From Chitinivorax tropicus (GTDB lineage Bacteria > Pseudomonadota > Gammaproteobacteria > Burkholderiales > SCOH01), in contig NZ_JACHHY010000003.1 of assembly GCF_014202905.1 (NCBI RefSeq), forward strand, positions 124,001 through 188,000: 64,000 nt of DNA, in the 5' to 3' direction. The notes beneath the pieces are model-generated. The model worked only from the letters and a program-made list of their open reading frames with translations, was not told the DNA's origin and did not search any database. The position numbers were made by a program, and so were the translations under genes. Position 1 is the first letter of the stretch. Every line of letters starts with the position of its first letter. Positions 1-9,717 of the stretch are shown piece by piece.

Positions 1-1
1 C

Positions 2-901
2 ACCACCGCACGACCTGCACCCAGCTATAATACGCCTGCGCCGCAGGCCATGCCCCAGCGCCCGATCGGGCAGCCTGCACGGGTGGCACCTGCTGCAAAA
101 AGCGGCCCGGGCTGGGGTGGCGTGGCGGCAGGTGCAGTTGCAGGCGCTGCTGCGGGTTATATGGTCAGCGAGGCATTGAAAGATGATCCCAAGGCTGCAC
201 CGACCGCACAGCAGCCAGCAACAAGTGGTGCGGCGTTACCTGGCCCGGATACGGCACAGGCCAACCAACCCGCGCCCATTGCCCCAGCCCAATTGACCAA
301 TCCTTCTTCACCTGCTCCAAGCTCCTTCCCATGGGGCATGGCACTGCTGTTGGGTGGTTTGACCGTCGTTGGCTTCATGCTGTTCCGTCGTAAGGCGGGC
401 GCACCGGCCATGGCAGGTGGCGCACCTTATACTCCGGCCATGGCCGGTAATGTGGGTGGCGCGGACAATCGCGTCTTCAAAATCGGTGGTGGTTTGGCAC
501 CGGCGGCGGCTAGTGCGTCGGCTGTAACAGGCCGTCTGACAGATGGCACCGAAGTACCTGCCTTTTTAAGGCAGGCCCGTGCGTCATTCATGCACCTGCA
601 AACCCTGAACTCACCAGATAGCGTTGAAGAGTTGCGTAAGTACCTGACACCTGATCTATATGAATCAGTCAGGCTCGATGTGATGACCAACAAAGATGTG
701 GCAGAGTTTCCGGAGCTGGATGCAGAGGTGATCGAAAGCACCATCGAATCGGGCCAGCATATTGCCACTGTCCGTTTCTATGGCCGTGTCAGCGAATCGC
801 TGAACAGCCCAACTCAGCCGTTTGAAGAGTTGTGGCATTTTATCAAGCCGGAGCACAACAACACCGCCAAGTGGTTGGTGGCTGGTATTCAGCAGGTTTG
901 A
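2..901 (+). CDS. Tim44-like domain membrane protein, 5' end outside window
   Basis: The reading frame is open to the left edge, so the N-terminus is missing; an ATG at 50 is internal to a Pro/Ala/Thr-rich stretch and need not be the start. The visible part has a Gly/Ala-rich hydrophobic segment (GVAAGAVAGAAAG), a Pro/Ala linker, a clear membrane segment (WGMALLLGGLTVVGFMLF) followed by RRK, and a C-terminal domain of about 115 residues (from FLRQARASFMHLQ to the end) resembling the Tim44-like fold. Bacterial proteins of this type are small inner-membrane proteins of poorly known function. The family call rests on the C-terminal pattern. Confidence 0.75.
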   Translation, partial: TTARPAPSYNTPAPQAMPQRPIGQPARVAPAAKSGPGWGGVAAGAVAGAAAGYMVSEALKDDPKAAPTAQQPATSGAALPGPDTAQANQPAPIAPAQLTNPSSPAPSSFPWGMALLLGGLTVVGFMLFRRKAGAPAMAGGAPYTPAMAGNVGGADNRVFKIGGGLAPAAASASAVTGRLTDGTEVPAFLRQARASFMHLQTLNSPDSVEELRKYLTPDLYESVRLDVMTNKDVAEFPELDAEVIESTIESGQHIATVRFYGRVSESLNSPTQPFEELWHFIKPEHNNTAKWLVAGIQQV

Positions 902-1281
902 TGGCTGTTGTATGAGCACTGGCCGTGCCGAGATCCGTGCACGGCTTGTGCGCTGAGAGGATACCGCGTAATTTTTGCCGGTCATGGATGCCATGAGTCG
1001 CAGTCTGTAAATGGCATCTGAGCGGCCCTGGAATGCGTCCGGCGCGGGTCAACACCGTGCCAACCCTGCCTGAACATAGAGAGATAGCACACCCAACCTT
1101 GGCAGTGTTGAGTTGTTCGCTACAATGACAGCTATCCAATTGATTCAACCGGCCACCCGCAACCGCTGACATGTTCGTTGGGTAGGCGGCGATCTTTGGC
1201 TGATCGCCAACGCTGGTGGCCGCTTGGCCGGACAGCGATAAAACAAGCCAATATGACCTGTTCTCATCTTCTTCTAGTGCT
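902..1281. other. Intergenic stretch without a recognised gene
   Basis: About 380 bases between the Tim44-like gene and the AsmA-like gene. I see no convincing reading frame. The only structure noticed is an inverted repeat, GGCGATC at 1188-1194 and GATCGCC at 1202-1208 with a 7-base loop. It lacks a T-run, so it is not a good terminator; it lies where a leader or operator of the next gene could be. Confidence 0.4.
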
Positions 1282-3399
1282 GTGCATTTGAAACTTCGTT
1301 CTGTCGTCTACCTCTTGATGTGTGCTGCTGGTGCTGCAACGGTTGCCAGCTGGGCATGGCCTCGCGTTGCTGATTTAAGCCGTTTTGCACCAGACCTGGC
1401 GGAAACTGTACGTGCGTCAACCAATCGCGAGCTATATGTGGGCGGGCCGATGACATTGAAACTGTTTCCGTTGGGGCTGCAGGTGGAACGTGTGACGCTG
1501 TCGGAACGAGATGGTAGTGAGGAATTCGTCAGCCTGGACAAGGCGCGCATATCCGTCCGGCCATGGGCGCTGCTGCATGGCCAGATCAGCATCAGTGAGG
1601 TGAGCGTGGACGGGCTGCGGGTCAATCTGCGGCGGATGCCTGATGACAGCAATAACTTTGATGATCTGCTGCAGATGCGTTCTGCTTCCAACATCGATTG
1701 GACATTGGATCAACTGATCGCCAAACAATCACAGCTGCGTTGGTACGACAACGATGGCAAGCCCCGCTGGGCGTTGCGCCATGCAGCGCTGCATGGTGAT
1801 CGCGAAGAGGCGGATCAGCCGATGCAACTCAAGCTGGAAGGCGATCTGCTGCACCCGGGGTTTTCCGGGCGGGTGGCGGCATCAGGCTGGATGCGCCTGA
1901 ATCCTCGCCTGCAGGAGCTGGCCTTGCCCAATCTGCGCCTGAAGTGGTCTGGGCAGGCAGAGCAGGCCCGGATTGGTCTCACTGTCGAAGGCAATGTGCG
2001 CTATGCCAGTGGCGTGGCTAGCTTGTCGGGTGCCAGGGTGAATTTTGACGCTCGAGCTGGCGCGATGGCCTTGACGGCCAATGGGCGAATGCCCAGTGCG
2101 CAGTGGGAAGCAGGGCGGTTCACCGCGCCAGAGCTGACGCTGAAAGGCGCGCTGAAGCAAAAGGCTGATAGCGGTGCCGTTGATATCCAATGGCACAACT
2201 TGATGGCTGAAACCAATGGCCTGAGCGCGGACAGTGTCATTCACTTCCTGGCCAAGCATGAACACTATGGCGTCAACGCCAAATTGGCCGGCCCGATACG
2301 GGTTGGAGCGGGCTTCAGTCGATTTTCGTTGCCAGAAGTCAAACTGGATGTCGGGCTGGTGCGGGATGGCGATGCCCAGCCGTTTTCTTTTCTGGAAGCC
2401 AAGGGCAGCGCGTCATTGGACTGGCCTGAACAGCTTGTCCAAGCCGAACTTGTCGGCCAATACGATGGTGGCGCGGCCAATGTCAGGCTGGCGATGCGGG
2501 ACTTCTCGGCCCCGTTGTACGATTTGAATGCGGACATCGCCAAGCTGGATCTTAATCGTCTGGTGCTGGCGCCTGTCAAAGACAATAGCAAGCCCGGCGA
2601 GCAGGGCTCGGCACTGAATACCAGGATTGATCTCTCGCTGTTCCGGGACTGGACAGGTAAGGCCGAATTGCGTGTCGGTGAGCTGATTGCAGGCGGGTTA
2701 AGCTGTGGCCAGGTGCTGATGGGCATCAAAAGTGAACGAGGAGTGCTGGATATCGAGCCGTTCGCCGCCAGCATTTATCAAGGCACCTTGAGTGGGTCTG
2801 GTCGGGTGACATTGTCCGAGGTGCCCAGTTTTGAATTGCATCAACGGCTAGTTGGGCTCAACGTGCGCCCCCTGCTGCAGGACCTGATCAGCCTGGAGCG
2901 CCTGGAGGGAAAAGGCGAAGCAGAAGTGTCGCTGGCGGCAAGCGGTGACTCATTGAACGAGATCCGCAAGAGCCTGAATGGCAAACTTGCGCTCAAACTG
3001 GAGGATGGCGCGCTACGGGGCATCAACCTAGGTCGCTTGGTCGGCCACCCGGCAGGCTCGGGTCAGAACAATGCCGACGCACGCACCATGTTCAAGACCC
3101 TGCAGGCCACCTTTATGGTGGATAAAGGGGTTGCGGTGAATGATGATCTGAAGCTGGATGCGCCCATGCTGGCGGTGACGGGTCAGGGTCAGCTCGATCT
3201 GGTGAAGGATTCCATCAGCTATCAGATGGCTGCGCAATTGCCAACAGCCAGTAAGCCGACTAAAGGCAGCAAACAAAAGGCGGTGATCCCGGTCACGATC
3301 TCCGGGGCGTTGAGCTCCCCTCAATACCAAGTCGATATGCGCCCGTTGCTCGAAAAAATGGCGCATGACAGCCAGCCCAAAGCATCCCCTCAGAAATGA
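1282..3399 (+). CDS. AsmA family envelope protein
   Basis: About 705 residues. AsmA-family proteins are large inner-membrane-anchored periplasmic proteins of the bridge-like lipid-transfer superfamily, linked to phospholipid transport and outer-membrane assembly. Seen here: one N-terminal hydrophobic helix (SVVYLLMCAAGAATVASWAW), an AsmA-type N-terminal region (LYVGGPMTLKLFPLGLQVERV, then residues leading to ISISEVSVDGLRVNL), and a C-terminal region with the typical GKGEAEVSLAASG and LDAPMLAVTGQGQLDL patterns. I place the start at GTG 1282 because the membrane helix then begins near the N-terminus; an upstream in-frame GTG at 1216 would add 22 residues with no signal character. A terminator follows directly. 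Confidence 0.85.
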   Translation: MHLKLRSVVYLLMCAAGAATVASWAWPRVADLSRFAPDLAETVRASTNRELYVGGPMTLKLFPLGLQVERVTLSERDGSEEFVSLDKARISVRPWALLHGQISISEVSVDGLRVNLRRMPDDSNNFDDLLQMRSASNIDWTLDQLIAKQSQLRWYDNDGKPRWALRHAALHGDREEADQPMQLKLEGDLLHPGFSGRVAASGWMRLNPRLQELALPNLRLKWSGQAEQARIGLTVEGNVRYASGVASLSGARVNFDARAGAMALTANGRMPSAQWEAGRFTAPELTLKGALKQKADSGAVDIQWHNLMAETNGLSADSVIHFLAKHEHYGVNAKLAGPIRVGAGFSRFSLPEVKLDVGLVRDGDAQPFSFLEAKGSASLDWPEQLVQAELVGQYDGGAANVRLAMRDFSAPLYDLNADIAKLDLNRLVLAPVKDNSKPGEQGSALNTRIDLSLFRDWTGKAELRVGELIAGGLSCGQVLMGIKSERGVLDIEPFAASIYQGTLSGSGRVTLSEVPSFELHQRLVGLNVRPLLQDLISLERLEGKGEAEVSLAASGDSLNEIRKSLNGKLALKLEDGALRGINLGRLVGHPAGSGQNNADARTMFKTLQATFMVDKGVAVNDDLKLDAPMLAVTGQGQLDLVKDSISYQMAAQLPTASKPTKGSKQKAVIPVTISGALSSPQYQVDMRPLLEKMAHDSQPKASPQK

Positions 3400-3400
3400 C

Positions 3401-3427
3401 AATGGGCCGCGTGTCGGCCCATTTGTT
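3401..3427 (+). terminator. Rho-independent terminator after the asmA-like gene
   Basis: AATGGGCCG (3401-3409) pairs with CGGCCCATT (3415-3423) around a 5-base loop and is followed by TGTTT. It starts just after the stop codon and separates this gene from the convergent binding-protein gene, for which it could also act from the other strand. Confidence 0.8.
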
Positions 3428-3447
3428 TGGAAGTCAGCTGCGATGTG

Positions 3448-4641
3448 TCACCGCATCAGCTCACCTTCTCTGCCAATCACCGTGATATCCACAAACCTCG
3501 AACCACGACGTTCCTGGTCATTGAAATTGACGATATACCCGCCGACATCCTGGCTCTTCAAGCCTTCCAATGCCTCACGCATCTTGGCCCGACTGGTGCC
3601 GCCTTTTCTGACTGCTTCGGTGATGACCTTGGCAATGATGTGCCCTTCCATCGTCGAATAGGTCAAGGGCACATTCGGCGCAAATTCCTTCATGGTCCGC
3701 TGGTGCTCTTTCGAGACGGGCGTCAGCGAATTCCACGGCATGGGCACGACCTGCGAAATCCCAACCCCTTGTGTCTTGCTCCCCAGTGCTTTCACCAACG
3801 ATTTATAGCTCACGGCTGACAAGGCAAACAGCTGCGCACCGGGGTCAACCTCCCGGTACTGTTGCACAAAAGCCTGGGCTGGTTCGCCGGTTGCAATGAT
3901 CACCACGCCTTGAGGCCTGGGTTGGTTGATGGTCTTGACCGCCTCTTTGACATCACCCGTCTTCAGATTGTAGATACCCTTGGAGGCCAGCTCCAGATTG
4001 TGTTCCCGTAGGGCGGCGGAGACTGCGGCCAAGCCGGATTTGCCAAAGGCGTCGTCGGAATACAGTACGCCCATTTTCTGCATGCCCAGGCTGACGGCTT
4101 GTTTGACGATCTTGCGTGCTTCGTCGCCATAACCCGCACGGATATGGAACAGCTGTGGAACGTAGCCTTCCTGAAAGGTATCGCCTTCCAGCTTATAGTT
4201 GCCCTGTCCGGCGGCTTTTTCCTCTGTGCCAAAGGGGGCGCGTAAGCTGTCCGCACCTGTCATGGGGCCAACAAGCGATAAGTCGGCATCCTTTAATTTT
4301 TTGGTGCGAACCAGCAGGGCGACGTTTGCGGTGCCAGTGTAACCCGCCAATACCGCCACACCATCGGTGATGAATGCCTGGGTGTTCTGGAGGGTTTTGG
4401 CGGGCAAGCTGGCATCGTCTTTGACGAGCAGCGAGATTTTCCGGCCATTGACCCCACCCTTGGCATTCACGGAATCAAAGTAGGCTTTCATGCCAGCGGA
4501 AAGCTCTTTGCCGTTCTCGGCAAGCGGGCCGGTCAGCGCGACAGATTGGCCGACGACGATAGTATCGTCGGCTGCCAGGGCATGGTTGGCAAAAGCTAGA
4601 CAGACTGCAAAAAGCGACGCGCGGGAAGCGTATCGGATCAT
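3448..4641 (-). CDS. ABC transporter substrate-binding protein, LivK type
   Basis: About 397 residues, a periplasmic type I binding protein (Peripla_BP_6 family) of the branched-chain amino acid/amide class. A signal peptide is clear (YASRASLFAVCLAFANHALA, predicted cleavage after ALA). The mature protein starts DDTIVVGQSVALTGPLAENGKEL and continues GMKAYFDSVNAKGGVNGRKI, the family hallmark. I chose the ATG at 4641 because an AGGTGG ribosome-binding site sits about 7 bases upstream and the signal peptide begins there; an upstream ATG at 4722 would bury the signal. No permease or ATPase gene is adjacent, so this is an orphan binding protein and its ligand cannot be told. Confidence 0.88.
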   Translation of the reverse strand: MIRYASRASLFAVCLAFANHALAADDTIVVGQSVALTGPLAENGKELSAGMKAYFDSVNAKGGVNGRKISLLVKDDASLPAKTLQNTQAFITDGVAVLAGYTGTANVALLVRTKKLKDADLSLVGPMTGADSLRAPFGTEEKAAGQGNYKLEGDTFQEGYVPQLFHIRAGYGDEARKIVKQAVSLGMQKMGVLYSDDAFGKSGLAAVSAALREHNLELASKGIYNLKTGDVKEAVKTINQPRPQGVVIIATGEPAQAFVQQYREVDPGAQLFALSAVSYKSLVKALGSKTQGVGISQVVPMPWNSLTPVSKEHQRTMKEFAPNVPLTYSTMEGHIIAKVITEAVRKGGTSRAKMREALEGLKSQDVGGYIVNFNDQERRGSRFVDITVIGREGELMR

Positions 4642-4966
4642 ATTGGGCACCACCTGTGACAAGACTAAATTCGCAAGCAAACTTGCATGATGGCGAATAA
4701 ATCTACCGAATTGCAATAGCATCTTCTAAATAATTTTATGATATTAAGAGATATTTTACTAATGCATTGTTAGAATATGGTAGTTGAGAACGGCCCGTAG
4801 TGCCATGGTGTCGTGGCAAATGTCAGGCTTTTTCAGCCGCTGGCAGCGATCCTCGACAAATTTCTGTCAGATCAGGGCCAGCCTGAATGGCAGATCAAGT
4901 AAGCGACTGGTTACGTTGATGAATATGAAACGTAATCAGGCTGATTCCATACCCGATGTCTATTGC
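4642..4966. other. Divergent intergenic region between binding-protein gene and mutY
   Basis: About 325 bases, noticeably AT-rich around 4715-4785, holding the divergent promoters. No small gene is convincing: an ATG-started extension of mutY from 4784 is open but has no conserved N-terminal character. Confidence 0.4.
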
Positions 4967-6019
4967 ATGTCTACACAACAAAGCCCTACTTTTTCGACGC
5001 GTCTGATCGAGTGGCAGCATGTCCATGGCCGCCATGGTCTACCTTGGCATAGCAGCAACCCATACCACGTGTGGTTGTCCGAGATCATGCTGCAACAGAC
5101 GCAGGTTAACACTGTTATTCCTTACTATCAGGCTTTTCTGGCGAAATTTCCAACCATTCTGACTTTGGCGGAGGCTGGCTCAGATGAGGTCATGGCAGCC
5201 TGGAGTGGGCTGGGGTATTACACCCGTGCCAGAAACCTGCACCGGGCGGCGCAGTTGATTGTGGCTCAGCATCAGGGGCAGTTTCCAGATGATGTGGAGC
5301 AGGTCATGGCGTTGCCTGGCATTGGTCGCTCGACTGCCGCCGCAATCTGCGCTTTTGCATTCGGGCAATGTCGGCCCATTCTGGATGGCAATGTGAAGCG
5401 GGTGTTGGCGCGTTGGGCTGGCATAACGGGCTTTCCTGGTGACAAAAAGGTCGAGGCCGCCATGTGGGTGCTGGCTGAGCAGCTGGTCCCCCAAGCTGAT
5501 ATTGAAACCTATACCCAGGCCCAGATGGACTTGGGCAGCTTGGTCTGCACCCGTAGCAAACCACGTTGTGATGTCTGCCCGGTGGCGGCGGATTGTGTGG
5601 CGCGGCAGACAGGGCGGACAACATCGTTGCCGACGCCAAAGCCCCGTAAAGCCATTCCAACCCGCGCCACCACCATGCTGCTGATCTGGCGTGGTGATAA
5701 GCTGTTGCTGCAAAAGCGGCCAGATCGGGGAATCTGGGGTGGGCTATGGTGCTTGCCAGAGGTGGATACCAGCCTGGATGCCGAGGCGTGGTGTGCCCGG
5801 CACGGCATGGCTTTGGAGTCCACAACTTGTCTGCCAGCGTTTGAACATGTCTTCACTCATTTCAGACTGACCATCAGCCCGGTGGCTTGTGAGGTGAGTG
5901 GCCCTGGGCTCACTCCAGATGAACAGTGGCAATGGTTCGATCACAAGTCGGCGCTGGCGGCGGGTATTCCCCAGCCGCTCAGGCGTTTGCTGACCAACCG
6001 GCAGGCAGTTTTATTGTAG
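4967..6019 (+). CDS. mutY: A/G-specific adenine DNA glycosylase MutY
   Basis: 350 residues, the normal length. MutY removes adenine mispaired with 8-oxoguanine (base-excision repair of oxidative damage). Visible: catalytic Glu39 in SEIMLQQTQV, helix-hairpin-helix LPGIGRSTAAA (116-126), catalytic Asp140 in PILDGNVKRV, and the iron-sulfur cluster loop with Cys194, Cys201, Cys204 and Cys210 in the C-x6-C-x2-C-x5-C spacing. The C-terminal third is the Nudix-like domain that reads 8-oxoguanine. The start is ATG 4967, which gives the family N-terminus; the frame is open further upstream but that part is not MutY-like. A second oxidised-nucleotide enzyme, the MutT-type domain, is encoded three genes downstream. 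Confidence 0.96.
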   Translation: MSTQQSPTFSTRLIEWQHVHGRHGLPWHSSNPYHVWLSEIMLQQTQVNTVIPYYQAFLAKFPTILTLAEAGSDEVMAAWSGLGYYTRARNLHRAAQLIVAQHQGQFPDDVEQVMALPGIGRSTAAAICAFAFGQCRPILDGNVKRVLARWAGITGFPGDKKVEAAMWVLAEQLVPQADIETYTQAQMDLGSLVCTRSKPRCDVCPVAADCVARQTGRTTSLPTPKPRKAIPTRATTMLLIWRGDKLLLQKRPDRGIWGGLWCLPEVDTSLDAEAWCARHGMALESTTCLPAFEHVFTHFRLTISPVACEVSGPGLTPDEQWQWFDHKSALAAGIPQPLRRLLTNRQAVLL

Positions 6020-6124
6020 AGGCGGGCCCAATTGGGTGTCGCTGTCATGGCGGATCATGCGGCGGCCATGTTCTGCGGTAAAATGCCGCATCATTTTGCA
6101 GCCCGTTTCGACAAAGGATTTGTT

Positions 6125-7351
6125 ATGCCAGTCAATCTGCCCGCCCTTGATCCTGCTCACCTGTTTCCCGTGCCTGGCGTCGAGCTGGGTTATGCCTGCG
6201 CAGGCATCAAAAAGCCGAATCGCAAAGATGTCCTGCTGTTCCGTCTCGGTGCCGGTGCGACGGTGGCTGGGGTTTTCACCCAAAACCGCTTTTGCGCGGC
6301 ACCAGTAATCCTCTCCAAAGATCATTTGTCGCACGGTGATATTCGTGCGCTGGTGATCAACACAGGTAATGCCAATGCGGGAACGGGTGAAAAAGGATTG
6401 TTGGATGCGCGTGCAGTGTGTGAGGCGGTAGCCAGCCAGTTGGGCGTCAAATCGGCCCAGGTGCTGCCTTTTTCGACGGGCGTGATTCTGGAGCCCCTGC
6501 CTGTGGAGAAGATCTTCGCGGGGCTGCCGCAGGCCAAGGCTGATCTGAAAGAGGACAATTGGGCGAACGCGGCAGAGGCGATCATGACCACCGATACGCA
6601 GCCCAAGGCGACATCTCGCCGGGTCGTGATCGCTGGACAGACCATTACCATCACCGGTATTTCCAAGGGTGCTGGCATGATCCGCCCGAATATGGCGACC
6701 ATGCTGGGCTTTGTCGCGATGGATGCCGCCGTGCCACAGGCAGTGCTGCAGGAGTTGGTCGGCTATGCTGCCAATCGTTCATTCAACCGTATCACGATTG
6801 ATGGCGACACCTCGACCAATGATTCCTTCATCATGATGGCCTCTGGTCGGGTACAGATACCGGGCTTTGCCGATACCAGCAGTGCGGAATTCCAAGCACT
6901 GCGGGACGCTGTGACCGAAGTATCCACCTGGTTGGCGCAAGCCATTGTGCGGGATGGAGAGGGGGCGACCAAATTCATCTCGGTGCAGGTCGAAGGCGGA
7001 CGTGATGAGGCTGAATGCGCCGCAGTGGCCTATGCGATTGCACATTCACCGCTGGTCAAGACAGCATTTTTTGCCTCTGATCCGAACCTGGGCCGTATTC
7101 TGGCGGCGATAGGGTATGCGGGGATCGGTGATCTGGATGTCAGCAAGATCGATCTGTACCTGGACGACGTGTGGGTGGCCAAGCAAGGTGGGCGCAACCC
7201 GGATTATTGTGAGGAAGATGGCCAACGTGTGATGAAACAGTCCGAGATTACCGTGCGGGTGCTGCTGAATCGTGGCGATGCCCGCACAACTGTTTGGACA
7301 TGTGATTTTTCTTACGACTACGTTCGCATCAACGCAGATTACCGTAGCTGA
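6125..7351 (+). CDS. argJ: Glutamate N-acetyltransferase / amino-acid acetyltransferase ArgJ
   Basis: 408 residues. ArgJ transfers the acetyl group from N-acetylornithine to glutamate (cyclic arginine pathway) and may also make N-acetylglutamate from acetyl-CoA. It is a self-cleaving Ntn-type enzyme: the cleavage motif NMATMLG is present with Thr192 as the nucleophile, preceded by KGAGMIRP. Further family blocks are [12 protein letters not shown] and the C-terminal [13 protein letters not shown]-like end (here [16 protein letters not shown]). The start is ATG 6125 after AAAGGA. The next gene begins one base after the stop codon, so the two are co-transcribed. Confidence 0.96.
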   Translation: MPVNLPALDPAHLFPVPGVELGYACAGIKKPNRKDVLLFRLGAGATVAGVFTQNRFCAAPVILSKDHLSHGDIRALVINTGNANAGTGEKGLLDARAVCEAVASQLGVKSAQVLPFSTGVILEPLPVEKIFAGLPQAKADLKEDNWANAAEAIMTTDTQPKATSRRVVIAGQTITITGISKGAGMIRPNMATMLGFVAMDAAVPQAVLQELVGYAANRSFNRITIDGDTSTNDSFIMMASGRVQIPGFADTSSAEFQALRDAVTEVSTWLAQAIVRDGEGATKFISVQVEGGRDEAECAAVAYAIAHSPLVKTAFFASDPNLGRILAAIGYAGIGDLDVSKIDLYLDDVWVAKQGGRNPDYCEEDGQRVMKQSEITVRVLLNRGDARTTVWTCDFSYDYVRINADYRS

Positions 7352-7352
7352 C

Positions 7353-8210
7353 ATGACTGATATCGCTGCCATACTGACCCGCACCGAGCAGTTGTTGACA
7401 CGGCTGGAGGCCATGCTGCCTGCCCCGACCCCTGCAACCGATTGGCAGGCTGAGGCGTTCCTGTGGCGTAGCCACCAGGGGCGCGGCTATCTGCAGGCGG
7501 TGCGGCACCCGCACCGGATTCACCTTGACGATTTGCACAATATCGAGCCGCAGAAGGCGCGAGTTGTCCAGAATACCCGCCAGTTTGTCGAGGGCAAGCC
7601 TGCAAACAATGTGCTGTTGACAGGCGCCAGAGGCACCGGTAAGTCATCCTTGGTCAAGGCGGTATTGAATGCGTTTGCAGATTATGGCCTGCGTTTGATT
7701 GAGGTGGATAAGGCTGATCTGGTGCACCTGCCCGACATCGTCGATCAGATCGCAGACCGCCCAGAGCGTTTCATCATCTTCTGTGATGACCTCTCGTTTG
7801 ATGAGGGCGAGGCAGGGTATAAGGCGCTCAAGTCTGCATTGGATGGCTCCATCGCGGGCGCGGCGGACAATCTGCTGTTGTATGCCACCTCCAATCGTCG
7901 GCACCTGTTACCAGAGTATTTCCATGAAAATGAGCGGACCCGTTATGTAGGTGAGGAGATCCACCCAGCGGAAGCGGTGGAGGAAAAAGTCTCTTTGTCC
8001 GAGCGCTTCGGGTTGTGGGTGTCTTTCCACTCATTTGATCAAGCGCAATATCTGCAAGCGGTGGGCCACTGGCTGCAGCACTTTGGTGTGCCTATGCCGT
8101 TGACCGAGGACATGACGCGCGCCGCACTGCAATGGGCGTTGTCGCGCGGCATGCGTAGTGGTCGGGTGGCGTGGCAGTTTGCACGGGACTGGGCGGGGCT
8201 GCATGGCTGA
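7353..8210 (+). CDS. AAA+ ATPase of the DUF815 family
   Basis: 285 residues. Walker A is GARGTGKSSL (91-100), Walker B is FIIFCDD (140-146), and the sequence has the family signature FHENERTRYVGEEIHPAEAVEEK. DUF815 proteins are found widely in proteobacteria as stand-alone P-loop ATPases near argJ and mutT; their cellular role is not established. The start is ATG 7353, one base after the argJ stop; a longer frame from 7272 would overlap argJ by 80 bases. The next gene starts inside its last codons (ATGGCTGA). Confidence 0.88.
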   Translation: MTDIAAILTRTEQLLTRLEAMLPAPTPATDWQAEAFLWRSHQGRGYLQAVRHPHRIHLDDLHNIEPQKARVVQNTRQFVEGKPANNVLLTGARGTGKSSLVKAVLNAFADYGLRLIEVDKADLVHLPDIVDQIADRPERFIIFCDDLSFDEGEAGYKALKSALDGSIAGAADNLLLYATSNRRHLLPEYFHENERTRYVGEEIHPAEAVEEKVSLSERFGLWVSFHSFDQAQYLQAVGHWLQHFGVPMPLTEDMTRAALQWALSRGMRSGRVAWQFARDWAGLHG

Positions 8211-9141
8211 TCGCATTGTGGATGTGGTGGCAGGGGTGTTGTTGCGGCCAGATGGTGCTTTTTTCATGGCCAGCCGCCCCGAGGGTAAGGTTTACGCCGG
8301 GTACTGGGAATTCCCTGGCGGTAAGGTCGAGCCAGGCGAGGCACGCTATGCGGCATTGGTTCGCGAATTGCATGAAGAGCTGGGGATCGAGGTGCAGCGG
8401 GCGACCCCTTGGCTGACTCAGGTGTTTGCCTATCCTCACGCGACAGTGCGTTTGAATTTCTTTCTGGTGCACCACTGGCTGGGAGCGCCTCACCCAAAAG
8501 AAGGTCAGCAATTTGCGTGGCAGACGGCAGGCGATCTGTCTGTCAGCCCGGTGCTACCGGCCAATACACCGATCTTCCGTGCGTTGGCGCTGCCAGCGTA
8601 TTACGCGATCACCAATGCGGGTGAGCTGGGGGTGGATGAACAGCTGAGGCGTCTGGATTCGGCGCTGTCCAATGGCGTGCGGTTGATTCAGGTTCGCGAG
8701 AAGCAGCTTCCCATGCCTGAACGATTGACGTTTGCCAAGGCTGTTGTCGCTCTCGCTAGGCCCCATCAAGCCAAGGTCTTTTTCAATGGCAGCCTGGAGG
8801 AGGCATTGGAAGTCGGCGCGGATGGCTTGCATTTGACCAGCACTGCATTACATCAATACACAACCCGACCCGCTATTGAATGGGTTGGCGCCTCTTGCCA
8901 CCACGCCGCAGATCTCCTCCAGGCCAAACAGCTGGGTGTTGACTACGCGTTATTAGGCTCAGTGCTACCCACGTTGTCCCATCCGGACGGCCAGGTTTTG
9001 GGATGGGATGCATTTAGGGCGTTGCATGCGGAGGGGTGGCCGCTACCCATCTATGCCTTGGGTGGTATGACACCCACCATGCTGGCTGACGCCCAGGGGT
9101 ATGGCGCACATGGGGTTGCCATGCAAAGGCAGATCTGGTGA
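8203..9141 (+). CDS. Nudix hydrolase fused to thiamine-phosphate-synthase-like domain
   Basis: 312 residues with two domains. Residues 1 to about 130 are a MutT-type Nudix hydrolase with a complete Nudix box (G40-x5-E-x7-RELHEELG, residues 40-61), expected to hydrolyse 8-oxo-dGTP. Residues about 133-312 are a TIM-barrel domain like ThiE/TenI: YYAITNAG, VRLIQVREKQLP, GADGLHLTS, WVGASCHHAADL, YALLGSVLPTLSHP and IYALGGM. Such fusions are known in proteobacteria. Whether the ThiE-like half still makes thiamine phosphate cannot be told from the sequence. The start overlaps the preceding stop by 8 bases, and the next gene overlaps this stop. Confidence 0.9.
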   Translation: MADRIVDVVAGVLLRPDGAFFMASRPEGKVYAGYWEFPGGKVEPGEARYAALVRELHEELGIEVQRATPWLTQVFAYPHATVRLNFFLVHHWLGAPHPKEGQQFAWQTAGDLSVSPVLPANTPIFRALALPAYYAITNAGELGVDEQLRRLDSALSNGVRLIQVREKQLPMPERLTFAKAVVALARPHQAKVFFNGSLEEALEVGADGLHLTSTALHQYTTRPAIEWVGASCHHAADLLQAKQLGVDYALLGSVLPTLSHPDGQVLGWDAFRALHAEGWPLPIYALGGMTPTMLADAQGYGAHGVAMQRQIW

Positions 9142-9527
9142 GGGCAATTGGCCTGGCTGGATTGCTGCTGTTGGTGCTGGCTGGTTGTGGTAAGGACACC
9201 ATCCCCGTCGTGGCCTGCCCCGATCTGACGCAAGGGTGTCGCTTCAGCATTGCGGATCAAGCTGTGCAGGCAGAGGCAAAGGGGCCGATTTCCACCTTTC
9301 GTCCATTTGATCTGACGATTCGTACCGCTCCGGCGGCCCAAATGACCGTGCAGTTTTCCATGTTAGGCATGGAGATGGGGCCAGGCCGGTATCGCTTACA
9401 GCAGTCCTCGCCCGGTATATGGGTCGGGAAAATCATGCTGCCTGTGTGTATTCAGGGGCGGCGTGATTGGCAGATGCTAGTGGATATGGACGGCAAGCAA
9501 GTCCTCGTGCCATTCTCCAGTTCCTGA
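9138..9527 (+). CDS. Small predicted lipoprotein
   Basis: 129 residues, starting at GTG 9138 in a GTGA overlap with the preceding stop. The N-terminus is a lipoprotein signal (MRAIGLAGLLLLVLAGCGKD; lipobox LAGC). The mature part contains further Cys residues (VACPDLTQGC, LPVCIQG) and a segment LTIRTAPAAQMTVQFSMLGMEMGPGRY. I do not recognise a named family. Its place at the end of the argJ cluster suggests co-expression only. Confidence 0.75.
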   Translation: MRAIGLAGLLLLVLAGCGKDTIPVVACPDLTQGCRFSIADQAVQAEAKGPISTFRPFDLTIRTAPAAQMTVQFSMLGMEMGPGRYRLQQSSPGIWVGKIMLPVCIQGRRDWQMLVDMDGKQVLVPFSSS

Positions 9528-9717
9528 GCGACGGCTGATGGATATCAAGATGTTGTTCACCAGAACGCGTTAAGCTCTACTCGACAATCGGGTAGTCGAT
9601 ATCTAGTGGCAGCTGGCCCCCACTCCAGACCATGCCTTGTCTATATTGTGTTGCTTGAGGTGGTATCAGGCTTTCTGTCGGGCTTGGTCGCCTCGGGCCA
9701 CTCTATCTGGAGCGCAT

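Noticed and set aside
4784-4966. Longer MutY start at ATG 4784
   Set aside because: The extra 61 residues lack any similarity to MutY and extend far into the AT-rich divergent promoter region; ATG 4967 gives the normal 350-residue enzyme.
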